A stretch of 64,000 bases of DNA from NCBI GenBank assembly GCA_033026295.1, contig CM065174.1, positions 1 through 64,000 on the forward strand, in the 5' to 3' direction. This document shows positions 1 to 7,748 of this stretch, in pieces. The DNA comes from Channa striata. Its lineage: Eukaryota > Chordata > Actinopteri > Anabantiformes > Channidae. Below the pieces are notes generated by a model that was not told the origin of the DNA, ran no database searches, and saw only the letters and a list, made by a program, of their open reading frames with translations. The translations under genes and the position numbers were made by a program. Position 1 is the first letter of the stretch. Each line of letters begins with the position of its first letter.

Positions 1-47
1 TTCCAAACATCAATGTCTCTCGCTCAATGCTAACGATAGCCCGTCTC

Positions 48-180
48 TTTTCCTAACCCTAACCAATCGAAACCAGTGCCTGGCCTTGGAGGTGATCTGA
101 AACTGCTGCTTGGGGTGCGGCACCACTGTCTCTCGCTTAACGCTAACCTTAGCCATTGTCCTTTCCTAACCCTAACCCTC
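48..180. repeat. degenerate telomere-type CCCTAA repeats
   Basis: Short runs of CCTAACCCTAACC occur near 52-63 and 165-179 inside diverged repetitive sequence. The C-rich strand reads 5' to 3' on the + strand, as expected near the left end of a chromosome. The repeats are interrupted, so this is subtelomeric or interstitial rather than a true telomere end. Confidence 0.7.
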
Positions 181-189
181 TAATAACAC

Positions 190-500
190 AGCTAGCTCAG
201 GATCTCCTAGGGACTTTCGCTTAGCCTGAACCTAGCATAACCTAGCTTAAATAACACAGCTGTCTCAGGGTCTCCTGGGGGCTGTCGTTTAGCTTCAAAA
301 ATGCAGCTGTCTCAGGGTCTCCTGGGGGCTGCCGCTTAGCTTAGCCTAAATTCAATAACACAGCTGTCTCAGGGTCTCCTGGGGGCTGTCGCTTGCCTTC
401 AAAAATGCAGCTGTCTCAGGGTCTCCTGGGGGCTGCCGCTTAGCTTAGCCTAAATTCAATAACACAGCTGTCTCAGGGTCTCCTGGGGGCTGTCGTGTAA
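190..500. repeat. dimeric satellite, 104-bp higher-order period
   Basis: The motif CAGCTGTCTCAGGGTCTCCT starts at 257, 304, 361, 408 and 465. The spacing alternates 47, 57, 47, 57 bp, so the array is built of a 104-bp dimer of two related subunits. A more diverged unit precedes it from about 190. The array sits between blocks of telomere-type repeat, which suggests a subtelomeric satellite. Confidence 0.85.
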
Positions 501-700
501 CATCGCCTAGCCTAACAACATAGCTCTCTCAGGATGACTATCGTTTGTCCTAAACATTTGAGAATTACACAATGCACGCAGGACTGGGGAGACGCACAGT
601 GCCTGGGAATTTGAGTGACAAGCGTTGGCCCGTGCCTTGCCTTTGGCTCTCCACACCAAACCGCCCAGTCGTTTGATGAAGCGGGGAGAGTCATCGAAAT

Positions 701-742
701 AAACTAATTCCCCTAACCCCTAACCCTAACCCCTAACCCTAG
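701..742. repeat. telomere-type repeat block
   Basis: Four to five units of CCCTAA and CCCCTAA in the same orientation as the blocks at the window start. The mixture of six- and seven-base units indicates decay. Confidence 0.75.
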
Positions 743-889
743 TTTGTGGGGGGTGTGATGATGATATGTGTAATTATCATGTAATTACTATAACTTTGAA
801 CTTGAACTTTTTCTTACAGAGTTGGGATTACATGACACGGCCTGATGCCATTCATGAAGCATAGCTTGCATATTTTGGGTTACTGGGTT

Positions 890-1695
890 TAAACACAAAT
901 TCTCATTTTTTTATGTATGGGCTTTACTATAGTATTTACCTTCTGTATAACACACGTGACGTTGTTTTTGGTGGTGGGATTCTGCATGGCTGTAGAGTAT
1001 CTTGTGATAGTTTTTGTTTTTTTATCTATTCCTCTTTAGGAGAAAACTTTTATATATATGAAGTCATGTCAAGATGTATACTTACCTCACTCTGCTCCTC
1101 TGCTTGCCTGTTGTTGCATCTGTGGAGGAAAAAACAGAAACAAAGAGAAAAAAATAATACTTACCTTTGCGTTTATTATACGAAATGTTGTTTTTGGGGG
1201 TGGGATTCTGCATGACTGTAACATATCTTACAGTACATTGTTACTATATATTATACATTGGATAATTTGTACATAGTCTATGTATCTTTTCATCTATTCC
1301 TCCTTAGGATAAAACATTTATATATATGAAGTCATATCCAGATATTTACTTACCTCACTCTGCTGCTCTGTTTGCCTGTGGTTGCATCTGTGGAGAAAAA
1401 AAAGACACAAAGAACACAATAATACTTACTTTTGTTTTTACTATATGACATGTTTTTTTTGGTGGTGGGATTCTGCATGACTGTAACATATCTTACAGTT
1501 GATTGGTAATATATATTATACATTAGATAATTTGTACATAGTCTATGTATCTTTTCATCTATTCCTCTTTAGGAGAAAACATTTATATATAACATTTATA
1601 TATATCAGTCATGTTAGGTTTTATACTTACCTCACTCTGCTACTCTGCTTGCTGGTTATTGCACCTGTGGAGGAAAAGAGTTTTCTTTTTGAGTG
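890..1695. repeat. tandem array of three units of about 270 bp
   Basis: CCTCACTCTGCT recurs at about 1085, 1353 and 1630, and GATTCTGCATG at about 980, 1205 and 1470, giving units of 268 and 277 bp. Each unit also carries a TTTAGGA(G)AAAAC then ATATATGAAGTCAT block. A diverged single unit recurs near 2720-2770, just before the second ribozyme copy, so the array may belong to the 5' end of the Penelope-like element. The small open frames here are repeat-derived and are not genes. Confidence 0.75.
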
Positions 1696-1809
1696 CTAAA
1701 CATGTTTAGGCGTACTGTATTATTGGTAGTGTTTTTTGCCCTTTATTTCCTTGATTATAATATTGGCTTCATCTTGCCTGTCATACACTGTGATGTGTGT
1801 ATGATGTCT

Positions 1810-2505
1810 GCAATTGCGCCCGGACTGCTTTGCCTGTGACACCGTAGGGGCGGTCCACAGCTGCGCCCGGACTGGTTTGGCTGCGACACGGAGTGACGTC
1901 ATCATTCCGCGCGGCGCACCAGGAGTGACGCGAATATTGACGGACATGTGCGGAGACTGCTCAGTCTTGCGCTATTTCAGACACATGTGCGCACTTGGTG
2001 CTCTTTATTTTACATTGTGCCCTCGCCTGAGGAAGACCCTAGCGGTCGAAACGTTGCGGTTTGGGCACTTTATTCTGGACTTGGTCATCTAAAACGCAAG
2101 TATATTTGCTGTTTTTTGTTTTATATTTTTATACTCTGTTTTTTTTGCTAGCAGCCATTTTGAGTTTAAGGACTGCGTGGCGGTCATTTTTCTTTTCCAT
2201 TGCTGCACTTACCTGTTATTTTTTGTGGTGTTTTGTGAATAAAACACACTTTTTTAGTACTAGCTTGTACTTTGCTTTTTTATTCTTTGGTTAACTACGG
2301 CGCTGCTGCTATGAGTTACGGCGATTCTCTGCAGTGGACGGAGGTCCGCTATGGGCGACGAGGTCGGCGTCTCCGCGATGGTGGTGGTCTTGCTGGTGCT
2401 AGGGATCAGCGGCGGACGGGTTCCCGTGGGATGGACAGTGCATTCCCGGTCGGCTGGAGGAGGGGACCGGTTACTAACGTAATGCCTAACCCTTATTTTG
2501 TGTAA
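1810..2505 (+). mobile_element. Penelope-like element 5' fragment (upstream pseudo-LTR copy)
   Basis: This segment is a diverged copy of the 5' part of the long element that follows. It shares a GCGCCCGGACT block, the hammerhead-ribozyme segment, and the start of ORF1: an ATG at 2311 opening a peptide with the same WTEVRYGRR signature as the ATG at 3369. The corresponding ribozyme cleavage positions are 1067 bp apart. Similarity stops near 2505, so the rest of this copy is missing. Partial tandem copies (pseudo-LTRs) upstream of a longer copy are typical of Penelope-like elements. Divergence between the two copies shows this is not a very recent duplication. Confidence 0.7.
2017..2068 (+). 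ncRNA. hammerhead-type ribozyme candidate, copy 1
   Basis: The outer helix I is GTGCCC (2017-2022) with GGGCAC (2063-2068), and the inner helix I is CGC (2024-2026) with GCG (2056-2058). The core CTGAGGA is 2027-2033. Helix II is GACC (2035-2038) with GGTC (2044-2047), loop CTAGC. GAAA is 2048-2051, and AC/GT with no loop forms a minimal helix III. The cleavage triplet is GTT, with scission expected after 2055. One extra A (2034) separates the core from helix II, which departs from the standard consensus. Hammerheads lacking a stable helix III and acting as dimers are known from Penelope-like elements. Activity is inferred. Confidence 0.72.
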
Positions 2506-2517
2506 CAAACACATATG

Positions 2518-2605
2518 GGAAAATAATAAAAAAATAATATTTTATTATTATTATTTTTTTTATTATTATTATTATTTTAATATTAATATTTTTTTACTTA
2601 CCTGT
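2518..2605. repeat. AT-rich (TTA/TAA) simple repeat
   Basis: A run dominated by TATTATTATT and AATAATAA separates the upstream 5' fragment from the start of the long Penelope-like copy. It carries no coding potential. Confidence 0.8.
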
Positions 2606-3083
2606 TAATAAAGAACATAACATTTTGGGTTATGGTATTAACATTTTTTATAGACCTGAGTATGGTCCCAATGTTGGAGTATGGTGGATGTGTTGGTGTA
2701 TTTCTAGGCAGATCCTGACATCACTCTGCTACTCCACTGGAATGCTGCTGTGGCTGTTGAACACAAAAATGTGCAAACACTGTTAAGTTTTAAAGAGGAT
2801 TAGTGGTGATGGGTTATTTAATTATTTATTTTTGTACTATAGTGTTTATTTGTGGGAGTTATTTGATTTTCTTAATGTGACTGTATTACTGTTGCAATTA
2901 ACGTGCAATGTCCGAAAATACGCCCGGACTACAAACGGGGAGAACACGGGAAGTGGCCGGACATACATCGCGGTGACACAAGAGATGACGTCGATGTTGA
3001 CGGGAGTCCGACAGAGGCTGCTCAGTTCTGCTCCGACGGAGAGAGAGACACATGCGCGCACACTTTTCAGTGACTTTTACATG

Positions 3084-3137
3084 GTGCCCTCGCCTGAAGA
3101 AGACCCTAGCGGTTGAAACGTCGCGATTTATGGGCGC
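3084..3137 (+). ncRNA. hammerhead-type ribozyme candidate, copy 2
   Basis: This has the same fold as the copy about 1.07 kb upstream. Outer helix I is GTGCCC (3084-3089) with GGGCGC (3132-3137), and inner helix I is CGC (3091-3093) with GCG (3123-3125). The core CTGAAGA is 3094-3100. Helix II is GACC (3102-3105) with GGTT (3111-3114), loop CTAGC. GAAA is 3115-3118, followed by AC/GT with no loop, and the cleavage triplet GTC ends at 3122. Relative to copy 1, two changes convert Watson-Crick pairs to G-U wobbles, so pairing is kept. The extra A before helix II (3101) is also present here. Confidence 0.72.
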
Positions 3138-3368
3138 AAAGACTCTCTCTGTGTAAGACTTTTTCCGTTTTTGAAGTGGTTTATCTTTAGTTGTTTTATA
3201 GTTGGAAATTTGTTTTTTTCTTTTTTTTCACGAGTTGCTATTTTGTTTTCTACTGAAACCGACTGGTTCTTTGTTCTTGTTGCTTTTGATAATAAAACAC
3301 GTTTTTTTCGACATTCAATCACAGTCTCACGGATTTTTTACTTACTTTTATACCTACCTCTTGACGGT

Positions 3369-4325
3369 ATGAGCTACGGAGCTCAGCCACAGTGGACGGA
3401 GGTCCGCTATGGCCGACGGAGACGGCGTCCACATGCAGCTGCTGATCAGGTGTGGTCTGGGGATCGACGGGGGGCGGGAGCCCGGGGAACGGCCTGTGCA
3501 CCTCCGGTACCACGGTCTGTGGTGCCGGTTTCTAACTTTTATCCTAACCGGCCTGTGCCTCCCTGTGGATTTCTGGCACCAACTCGTTCCTCAGGACCGC
3601 GACAGGGCTCGGGAGCCCGCACGAGATCGTATGCGGACGTGGTCCGCCAGCCTGATTCCCGGCGCCCTCGGAACCGTTACTATGGCACTCAGCAGCAGGG
3701 GGGCAGTGATCCACGTCGACAGGATTTCTCAACGGCCAAAGGCCGGCAGACCCAACCTACAGATCCGCAGTTTGCTGCCCAGGTGCGTCTTCTGTATAAG
3801 ATTATTAAAATGGTGCACCACCTGCAGAATGTGAGCCCTAAGCCAGACCACCAGGGTCCACGGATGATTGCCCGGATGGTGGATGTTTTGGCTTCTGTGA
3901 TTAAGCCAGCTGTTCCTACTATTAATATGGTCGACATGATAGTGGGCAATGCAAAAAACTGGGGTTATAACACCTTAATAATTCTGCAGGATCATTACAA
4001 AGCTGGGTTAGACACCTTATTGACGGACTTACCTGAGTTTTTGGCCACTGATTGGAGACACGCTTTTGAGGTGGCCACAAGGTGGGCTAGGCGTAACCTG
4101 ACTCGGGTAACGCAGGACGTCCTGGACCACGCGGAAGCCTTGGTGTTGTCTAGGTTAGAAACAGGTGTGGGAGGGGTTGATGGGGGTGACGACTGTTTAC
4201 AAGATGAGCAGCGGATACGTGAAGCACGGCATGCGGCGAACTTTCCTCGGAGCATGGATCTTCCACGATGCAGGAGGGGGCTCCTAAGCCACGGAAGCAG
4301 AGGGCGAAGTCTGCGGCACCTGTAA
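3369..4325 (+). CDS. PLE ORF1, Arg-rich protein of unknown function
   Basis: I do not recognise a named domain. The frame is open from 3171, but the ATG at 3369 is preferred because the same start, with the same WTEVRYGRR signature, occurs in the upstream partial copy at 2311. That choice gives about 318 residues. The N-terminal third is rich in Arg, Gly and Pro and likely disordered, as in nucleic-acid-binding retroelement proteins. The C-terminal half, from about residue 140, is predicted-looking helical sequence with few prolines. The frame overlaps ORF2 by 58 bp in the -1 frame, with no canonical slippery heptamer in the overlap, so ORF2 probably has its own start. An RNA-chaperone or coat role is only a guess. 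Confidence 0.6.
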   Translation: MSYGAQPQWTEVRYGRRRRRPHAAADQVWSGDRRGAGARGTACAPPVPRSVVPVSNFYPNRPVPPCGFLAPTRSSGPRQGSGARTRSYADVVRQPDSRRPRNRYYGTQQQGGSDPRRQDFSTAKGRQTQPTDPQFAAQVRLLYKIIKMVHHLQNVSPKPDHQGPRMIARMVDVLASVIKPAVPTINMVDMIVGNAKNWGYNTLIILQDHYKAGLDTLLTDLPEFLATDWRHAFEVATRWARRNLTRVTQDVLDHAEALVLSRLETGVGGVDGGDDCLQDEQRIREARHAANFPRSMDLPRCRRGLLSHGSRGRSLRHL

Positions 4326-5365
4326 CGACACAACAACCGTTGACGGACGTGCAGCCTGCTCCTTCTGACAGCGGGGGATTATCGGACTCGACTGGTGGAC
4401 CCCCACCTGTTCCAGTCACGTGTTCTGTTGCTACGATGACTGGTCAACGGCCACTGAGTCCGGGCGGCTGGGGTGAGATAGTCAAAGAGGATGAGGATTC
4501 CCACCCTCCAGCTTATGGTTCTCCTAAGATGCGGAGGACACAGGGACGCCTGCGTGTGCCACATCTGCAGGATGGTGAGTGTGCCGCACGTTACTCTGAG
4601 GGGGAAGTGAGGGAGACTCACCTATTGGAGGGGGAGGAGTTATTGGATTTAGACCAGACCCCAACACTGGTTCCTGAAGTGCAGGTTCATGCAGCTTTAA
4701 TACATGCAACCCAGGGACACAGGGGGGAGGGATTGCTTTTGGCTGAACTGTTGGAGGACCTGCAGGGTTCATTCTCCTTAGATCCGCGGGGTGATAGCAC
4801 GTCTACTCCACGACCCATGACTTACAGGCCATTTAGGCACATGAACTCTGACAGGAAATTGATAGAGTTGACTCTCACTGTCAGGAAGAAATGGCTCATC
4901 ATGGGGGATTCCAATATAGCACGTCTTCCCGAACATTCTATTTCAGACCTGCAAATAGACAGTTATCCGGGGGCCAACTTCTGACATGCTGAAGCCATCA
5001 TTACAAAAATGACGAGTCATGTGACAGTGGAAAAAGTGGTCCTGGCATTTGGTCTAAACAGCCGTACACAAAAGGCAAGAGAGACTGCAATTAAACAACT
5101 GCAGACTGCAGTTAGGGCAGCAAAGAAACAGTTCCCGTATGCGGAACTGTGGATCCCTTTGGTGCACTACTCACCTTCCCTGCCGCTGGAGGAACAAGAT
5201 ACTCTGCAACAGCTGAACGCACATGTCTCCCGCAACATGCCTTTTATTGAGCCCCTAAATGCCGACGAGTTCCACACGGAGGTGGATCACATCCATTGGA
5301 CAAGGGAAACAGCTCAGGCTATATTTAATCATTGGGTGTTGTTTTTAAACTTAAAAGCCCCGTAA
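4268..5365 (+). pseudogene. PLE ORF2, SGNH/GDSL esterase-like protein with one in-frame TGA
   Basis: The frame runs from the ATG at 4268 to the TAA at 5363 and is broken once, by TGA at 4982-4984. SGNH-hydrolase blocks are visible: GDSN at residues 213-216 (block I, nucleophile Ser), PGA shortly after, FGLN near 5048-5059 (the block III Gly-x-Asn) and VDHIH near 5281-5295 (the Asp-x-x-His of block V). The catalytic triad therefore lies on both sides of the stop. The N-terminal 200 residues are acidic and Pro-rich without a recognised domain. Comparable esterase domains occur in ORF1 of CR1/L2-type LINEs, where a membrane or lipid role has been proposed. The TGA could be a CpG-type change, so the copy is probably defective for ORF2. 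Overlap with ORF3 is 34 bp. Confidence 0.78.
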
Positions 5366-7578
5366 GCCTCTTAGAGGAGGGGCGGGAAGGATGTGGCCCT
5401 TGTTCTTCTAAGAATGTCATTAACCTGTCTCAGAGTTTTCATCCCACCCAGGCACAGCTGAATCTCCTGAACAGAGGTTTGACTTTCATTCCTACGGTGA
5501 ATCTAGGGAAGGGTCAAAAGAACAATTTACATTTAGATATACAGAATTATCACCGAAGAATTAAAGTGGCGGTATATTTTAACAGGGACGATGCTGATGG
5601 GGACACTACACTGACACCATTTATGCCCAAGTCTGTATGGACACCATCAGATGACAAATTACCTGACAACATAAAAAAACTGGTGATTAGGGATCTGGAA
5701 GATTTTAGAAAGGGATTTAAATTTTATAAAGAACAGCCAAATTTGACAGGGGAAGAGGTTATAGCACTAAGGGAATTAGTAAATAATAACCATATTGTTA
5801 TCAAACCAGCTGACAAAGGGAGTGCCGTTGTAATTATGGGAAGGGATCCGTATGTTTTTGAGGTACATCGTCAGTTAAATGACAACACTTACTACAAGCC
5901 ATTAACGGCGCCAATTTATGTGCAAACTACTCCTCTAGTGCATTCCATTATAGACACATTAAAGGACAAACAATTTATTACGGATAAACAGCGGCAATAT
6001 CTAAGGGGAGATAGGGACCCTAGAGAGCGGAGGTTTTACATTTTGCCAAAAATACACAAGGACCCTGCAAAGTGGACTGTGCCACACTTGATACCGCCGG
6101 GGAGGCCGATTGTGTCCGACTGTGGATCCGAAATGTATCAAACAGCTGAGTATATTGATTATTTCCTTTATCCATTATCCATTCTTCACCCTTCCTATGT
6201 CAAGGACACGTATCATTTCATTGATATTGTTAAAAGTTTACAAATTCCCCAAAACTCATTTTTCTTTAGTTTAGATGTTGACAGTTTATACACTAATATA
6301 GATATAAGGACGGGATTAGCGTCAGTAAAAAAGGTTTTTGAAGAGCATCCGGACCCCCACAGACCAGATGGGGAGCTGTTACAATTGCTTGAGATCAATC
6401 TCACGAGAAATGATTTTGTTTTTGATGGCAAGTTTTATTTGCAAATTAAGGGGACGGCAATGGGGAAGCGTTTTGCCCCGTCATATGCCAATATTTTTAT
6501 GGCAAATTGGGAGGAGGAAGCACTGATTAAATGCTCAAAAAGACCGCTGCATTATCTCAGATATTTAGATGACATCTGGGGTGTCTGGTGTCATTCAGAG
6601 GAGGAGTTTGAAGACTTTATGGTAGGCTTAAACAGTCACGATTCCTCTATCACGTTAAAACACACAATAGACCACCAGTCTATTGATGTTTTGGATACGA
6701 CAGTTTATAAAGGCCCCTCATTTGCGGTTAGTGGAAAATTGGATGTGAAGGTATTCTTCAAAGACACAGACACCCACGCCTTATTATTTCGAAGTAGTTT
6801 TCATCCTCAACACATGTTCAGAGGACTGGTTAAGTCTCAGCTACTGCGATTCCATAGAATTTGTACGCAAACGAATAGTTTTTGGGAAGCGGTTAGACTC
6901 TTATTTGGAGCTTTGAGAAAGAGAGGGTATTCAAGGTCTTTTTTGAGACGCTGTCTGATTAAATTTAAGGATGAAAAAATCAGAACTAAAAGAAACATTA
7001 TCCCTTTAATTACAAAGTACTCATCTATGAGTAAAATCCTAAACAGGACACTAAAGCTTAATTATGAAACCTTTATTGGGAAAAAGGGAATTTTGACAAA
7101 TTGTGAGGTCATCTCTGCATATACAAAAAATAAGAATTTAAGAGATTATCTGGTAAGGGCAAAATTGAAACCGATGCACCGGCCTAATTTGGAACGCAAA
7201 TTAGATTCATTTTTTCCTCTGAAATTTGTCAAAAATAGAGTTAACAACAGAATTTACAGTATAGATCAACAGTTTACGCCACAAACTCGGAATTGTGTTT
7301 ACATAATTTTTTGTATTAAATGTGGGAAACAATATATTGGAGAAACCAAAAATACAATTAGAATGAGTATGTGGCAACACAGATTTAATATTCACCACAA
7401 GAGGGAGGCAAATACTCCATTAGTGGATCATTTTATTTTGCATGGGATACAAGCATTGAGGGTGGCAGGTTTGCAGAGCTACTCATGCTGGACGGACAAA
7501 CAAAGACAGAGTCATGAAAGACAGTGGATTCACAAATTACAAACACTAGAACCAATTGGCTTGAATATTAAACATTAA
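5332..7578 (+). CDS. Penelope-like reverse transcriptase with GIY-YIG endonuclease
   Basis: The intact 748-residue frame encodes the replication enzyme of the element. The N-terminal part carries the IKPADKGSAVVIM signature (Lys at about 158) typical of Penelope-like RTs. RT motif A is SLDVDSLYTNI (Asp315), and the catalytic motif C is YLDD at 411-414. The C-terminal GIY-YIG nuclease shows VYII at 656-659 and YIG at 668-670, with Cys655, Cys661 and Cys664 in a Cys-rich arrangement typical of EN+ PLEs and a following Arg677. Such enzymes nick DNA and copy the RNA from the 3' end of the nick. The length fits the family. No stop or frameshift is present, so ORF3 may be functional, although ORF2 is broken. 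Translation may depend on the frameshift signal at 5344 or on the ATG at 5332. Confidence 0.93.
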   Translation: MGVVFKLKSPVSLLEEGREGCGPCSSKNVINLSQSFHPTQAQLNLLNRGLTFIPTVNLGKGQKNNLHLDIQNYHRRIKVAVYFNRDDADGDTTLTPFMPKSVWTPSDDKLPDNIKKLVIRDLEDFRKGFKFYKEQPNLTGEEVIALRELVNNNHIVIKPADKGSAVVIMGRDPYVFEVHRQLNDNTYYKPLTAPIYVQTTPLVHSIIDTLKDKQFITDKQRQYLRGDRDPRERRFYILPKIHKDPAKWTVPHLIPPGRPIVSDCGSEMYQTAEYIDYFLYPLSILHPSYVKDTYHFIDIVKSLQIPQNSFFFSLDVDSLYTNIDIRTGLASVKKVFEEHPDPHRPDGELLQLLEINLTRNDFVFDGKFYLQIKGTAMGKRFAPSYANIFMANWEEEALIKCSKRPLHYLRYLDDIWGVWCHSEEEFEDFMVGLNSHDSSITLKHTIDHQSIDVLDTTVYKGPSFAVSGKLDVKVFFKDTDTHALLFRSSFHPQHMFRGLVKSQLLRFHRICTQTNSFWEAVRLLFGALRKRGYSRSFLRRCLIKFKDEKIRTKRNIIPLITKYSSMSKILNRTLKLNYETFIGKKGILTNCEVISAYTKNKNLRDYLVRAKLKPMHRPNLERKLDSFFPLKFVKNRVNNRIYSIDQQFTPQTRNCVYIIFCIKCGKQYIGETKNTIRMSMWQHRFNIHHKREANTPLVDHFILHGIQALRVAGLQSYSCWTDKQRQSHERQWIHKLQTLEPIGLNIKH
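5344..5383 (+). promoter_or_regulatory. candidate -1 programmed ribosomal frameshift signal
   Basis: The heptamer T TTA AAC (5344-5350) lies exactly in register with ORF2: TTA and AAC are ORF2 codons. A 6-nt spacer (5351-5356) is followed by a hairpin in which GCCCC (5357-5361) pairs with GGGGC (5379-5383) and CCTC (5367-5370) pairs with GAGG (5374-5377) around a TTA loop. A -1 slip moves ribosomes from ORF2 into ORF3, which is the -1 frame. ORF2 ends 12 nt after the heptamer, at 5363-5365. The layout matches known -1 frameshift cassettes; function is inferred. The alternative is initiation at the ATG at 5332. Confidence 0.72.
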
Positions 7579-7691
7579 ATACTTTTAATTGGCAACGAAA
7601 TTTTAGTATTATATGGGATGGTTGAGTCTGAATGATATACATATATTTTTTACACACTTGCATCCCCATCCCTGTTGTTTGTCCTGGTCTT

Positions 7692-7748
7692 GCCTAACCC
7701 TAACCCTAACCCTAACCCTAAAGATAAACTCCTTCCCCTAACCCTAAC
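7692..7748. repeat. telomere-type CCCTAA repeats joining two PLEs
   Basis: About five perfect CCTAAC units at 7692-7722, then a 14-bp break, then two more units at 7736-7748. They begin where the 3' UTR of the first PLE ends and stop where sequence of the second PLE begins. The C-strand orientation relative to the element is what results if reverse transcription was primed from the G-rich strand of a telomere. Confidence 0.85.

Larger units (their letters stand above)
2700..7691 (+). mobile_element. Penelope-like retroelement with esterase ORF, near full length
   Basis: In order this holds a 5' region with a hammerhead fold (3084-3137), an Arg-rich ORF1 (3369-4325), an SGNH-hydrolase-like ORF2 (4268-5365, one TGA), a -1 frameshift signal (5344-5383), an RT plus GIY-YIG ORF3 (5332-7578) and a short 3' UTR that ends against CCCTAA repeats at about 7692. 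Intact ORF3, the ribozyme and the GIY-YIG domain together identify an endonuclease-bearing Penelope-like element. Esterase domains are well known in CR1/L2/Rex1-type LINE ORF1 proteins and in the telomeric Terminon PLEs of rotifers. I infer a related architecture here. The exact 5' boundary is uncertain. Confidence 0.85.

Noticed and set aside
1..500. CRISPR-like array of repeats and spacers
   Set aside because: The 47/57-bp alternation has no unique spacers; both subunits are related, so this is a satellite in a eukaryotic genome.
913..1699. Several small + strand frames
   Set aside because: They lie inside the 270-bp tandem array and recur with it; no conserved motif or codon bias.
4268..4325. 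Second -1 frameshift site at the ORF1-ORF2 junction
   Set aside because: Only a GGGGG run is present and it is not in a register that fits a slippery heptamer.
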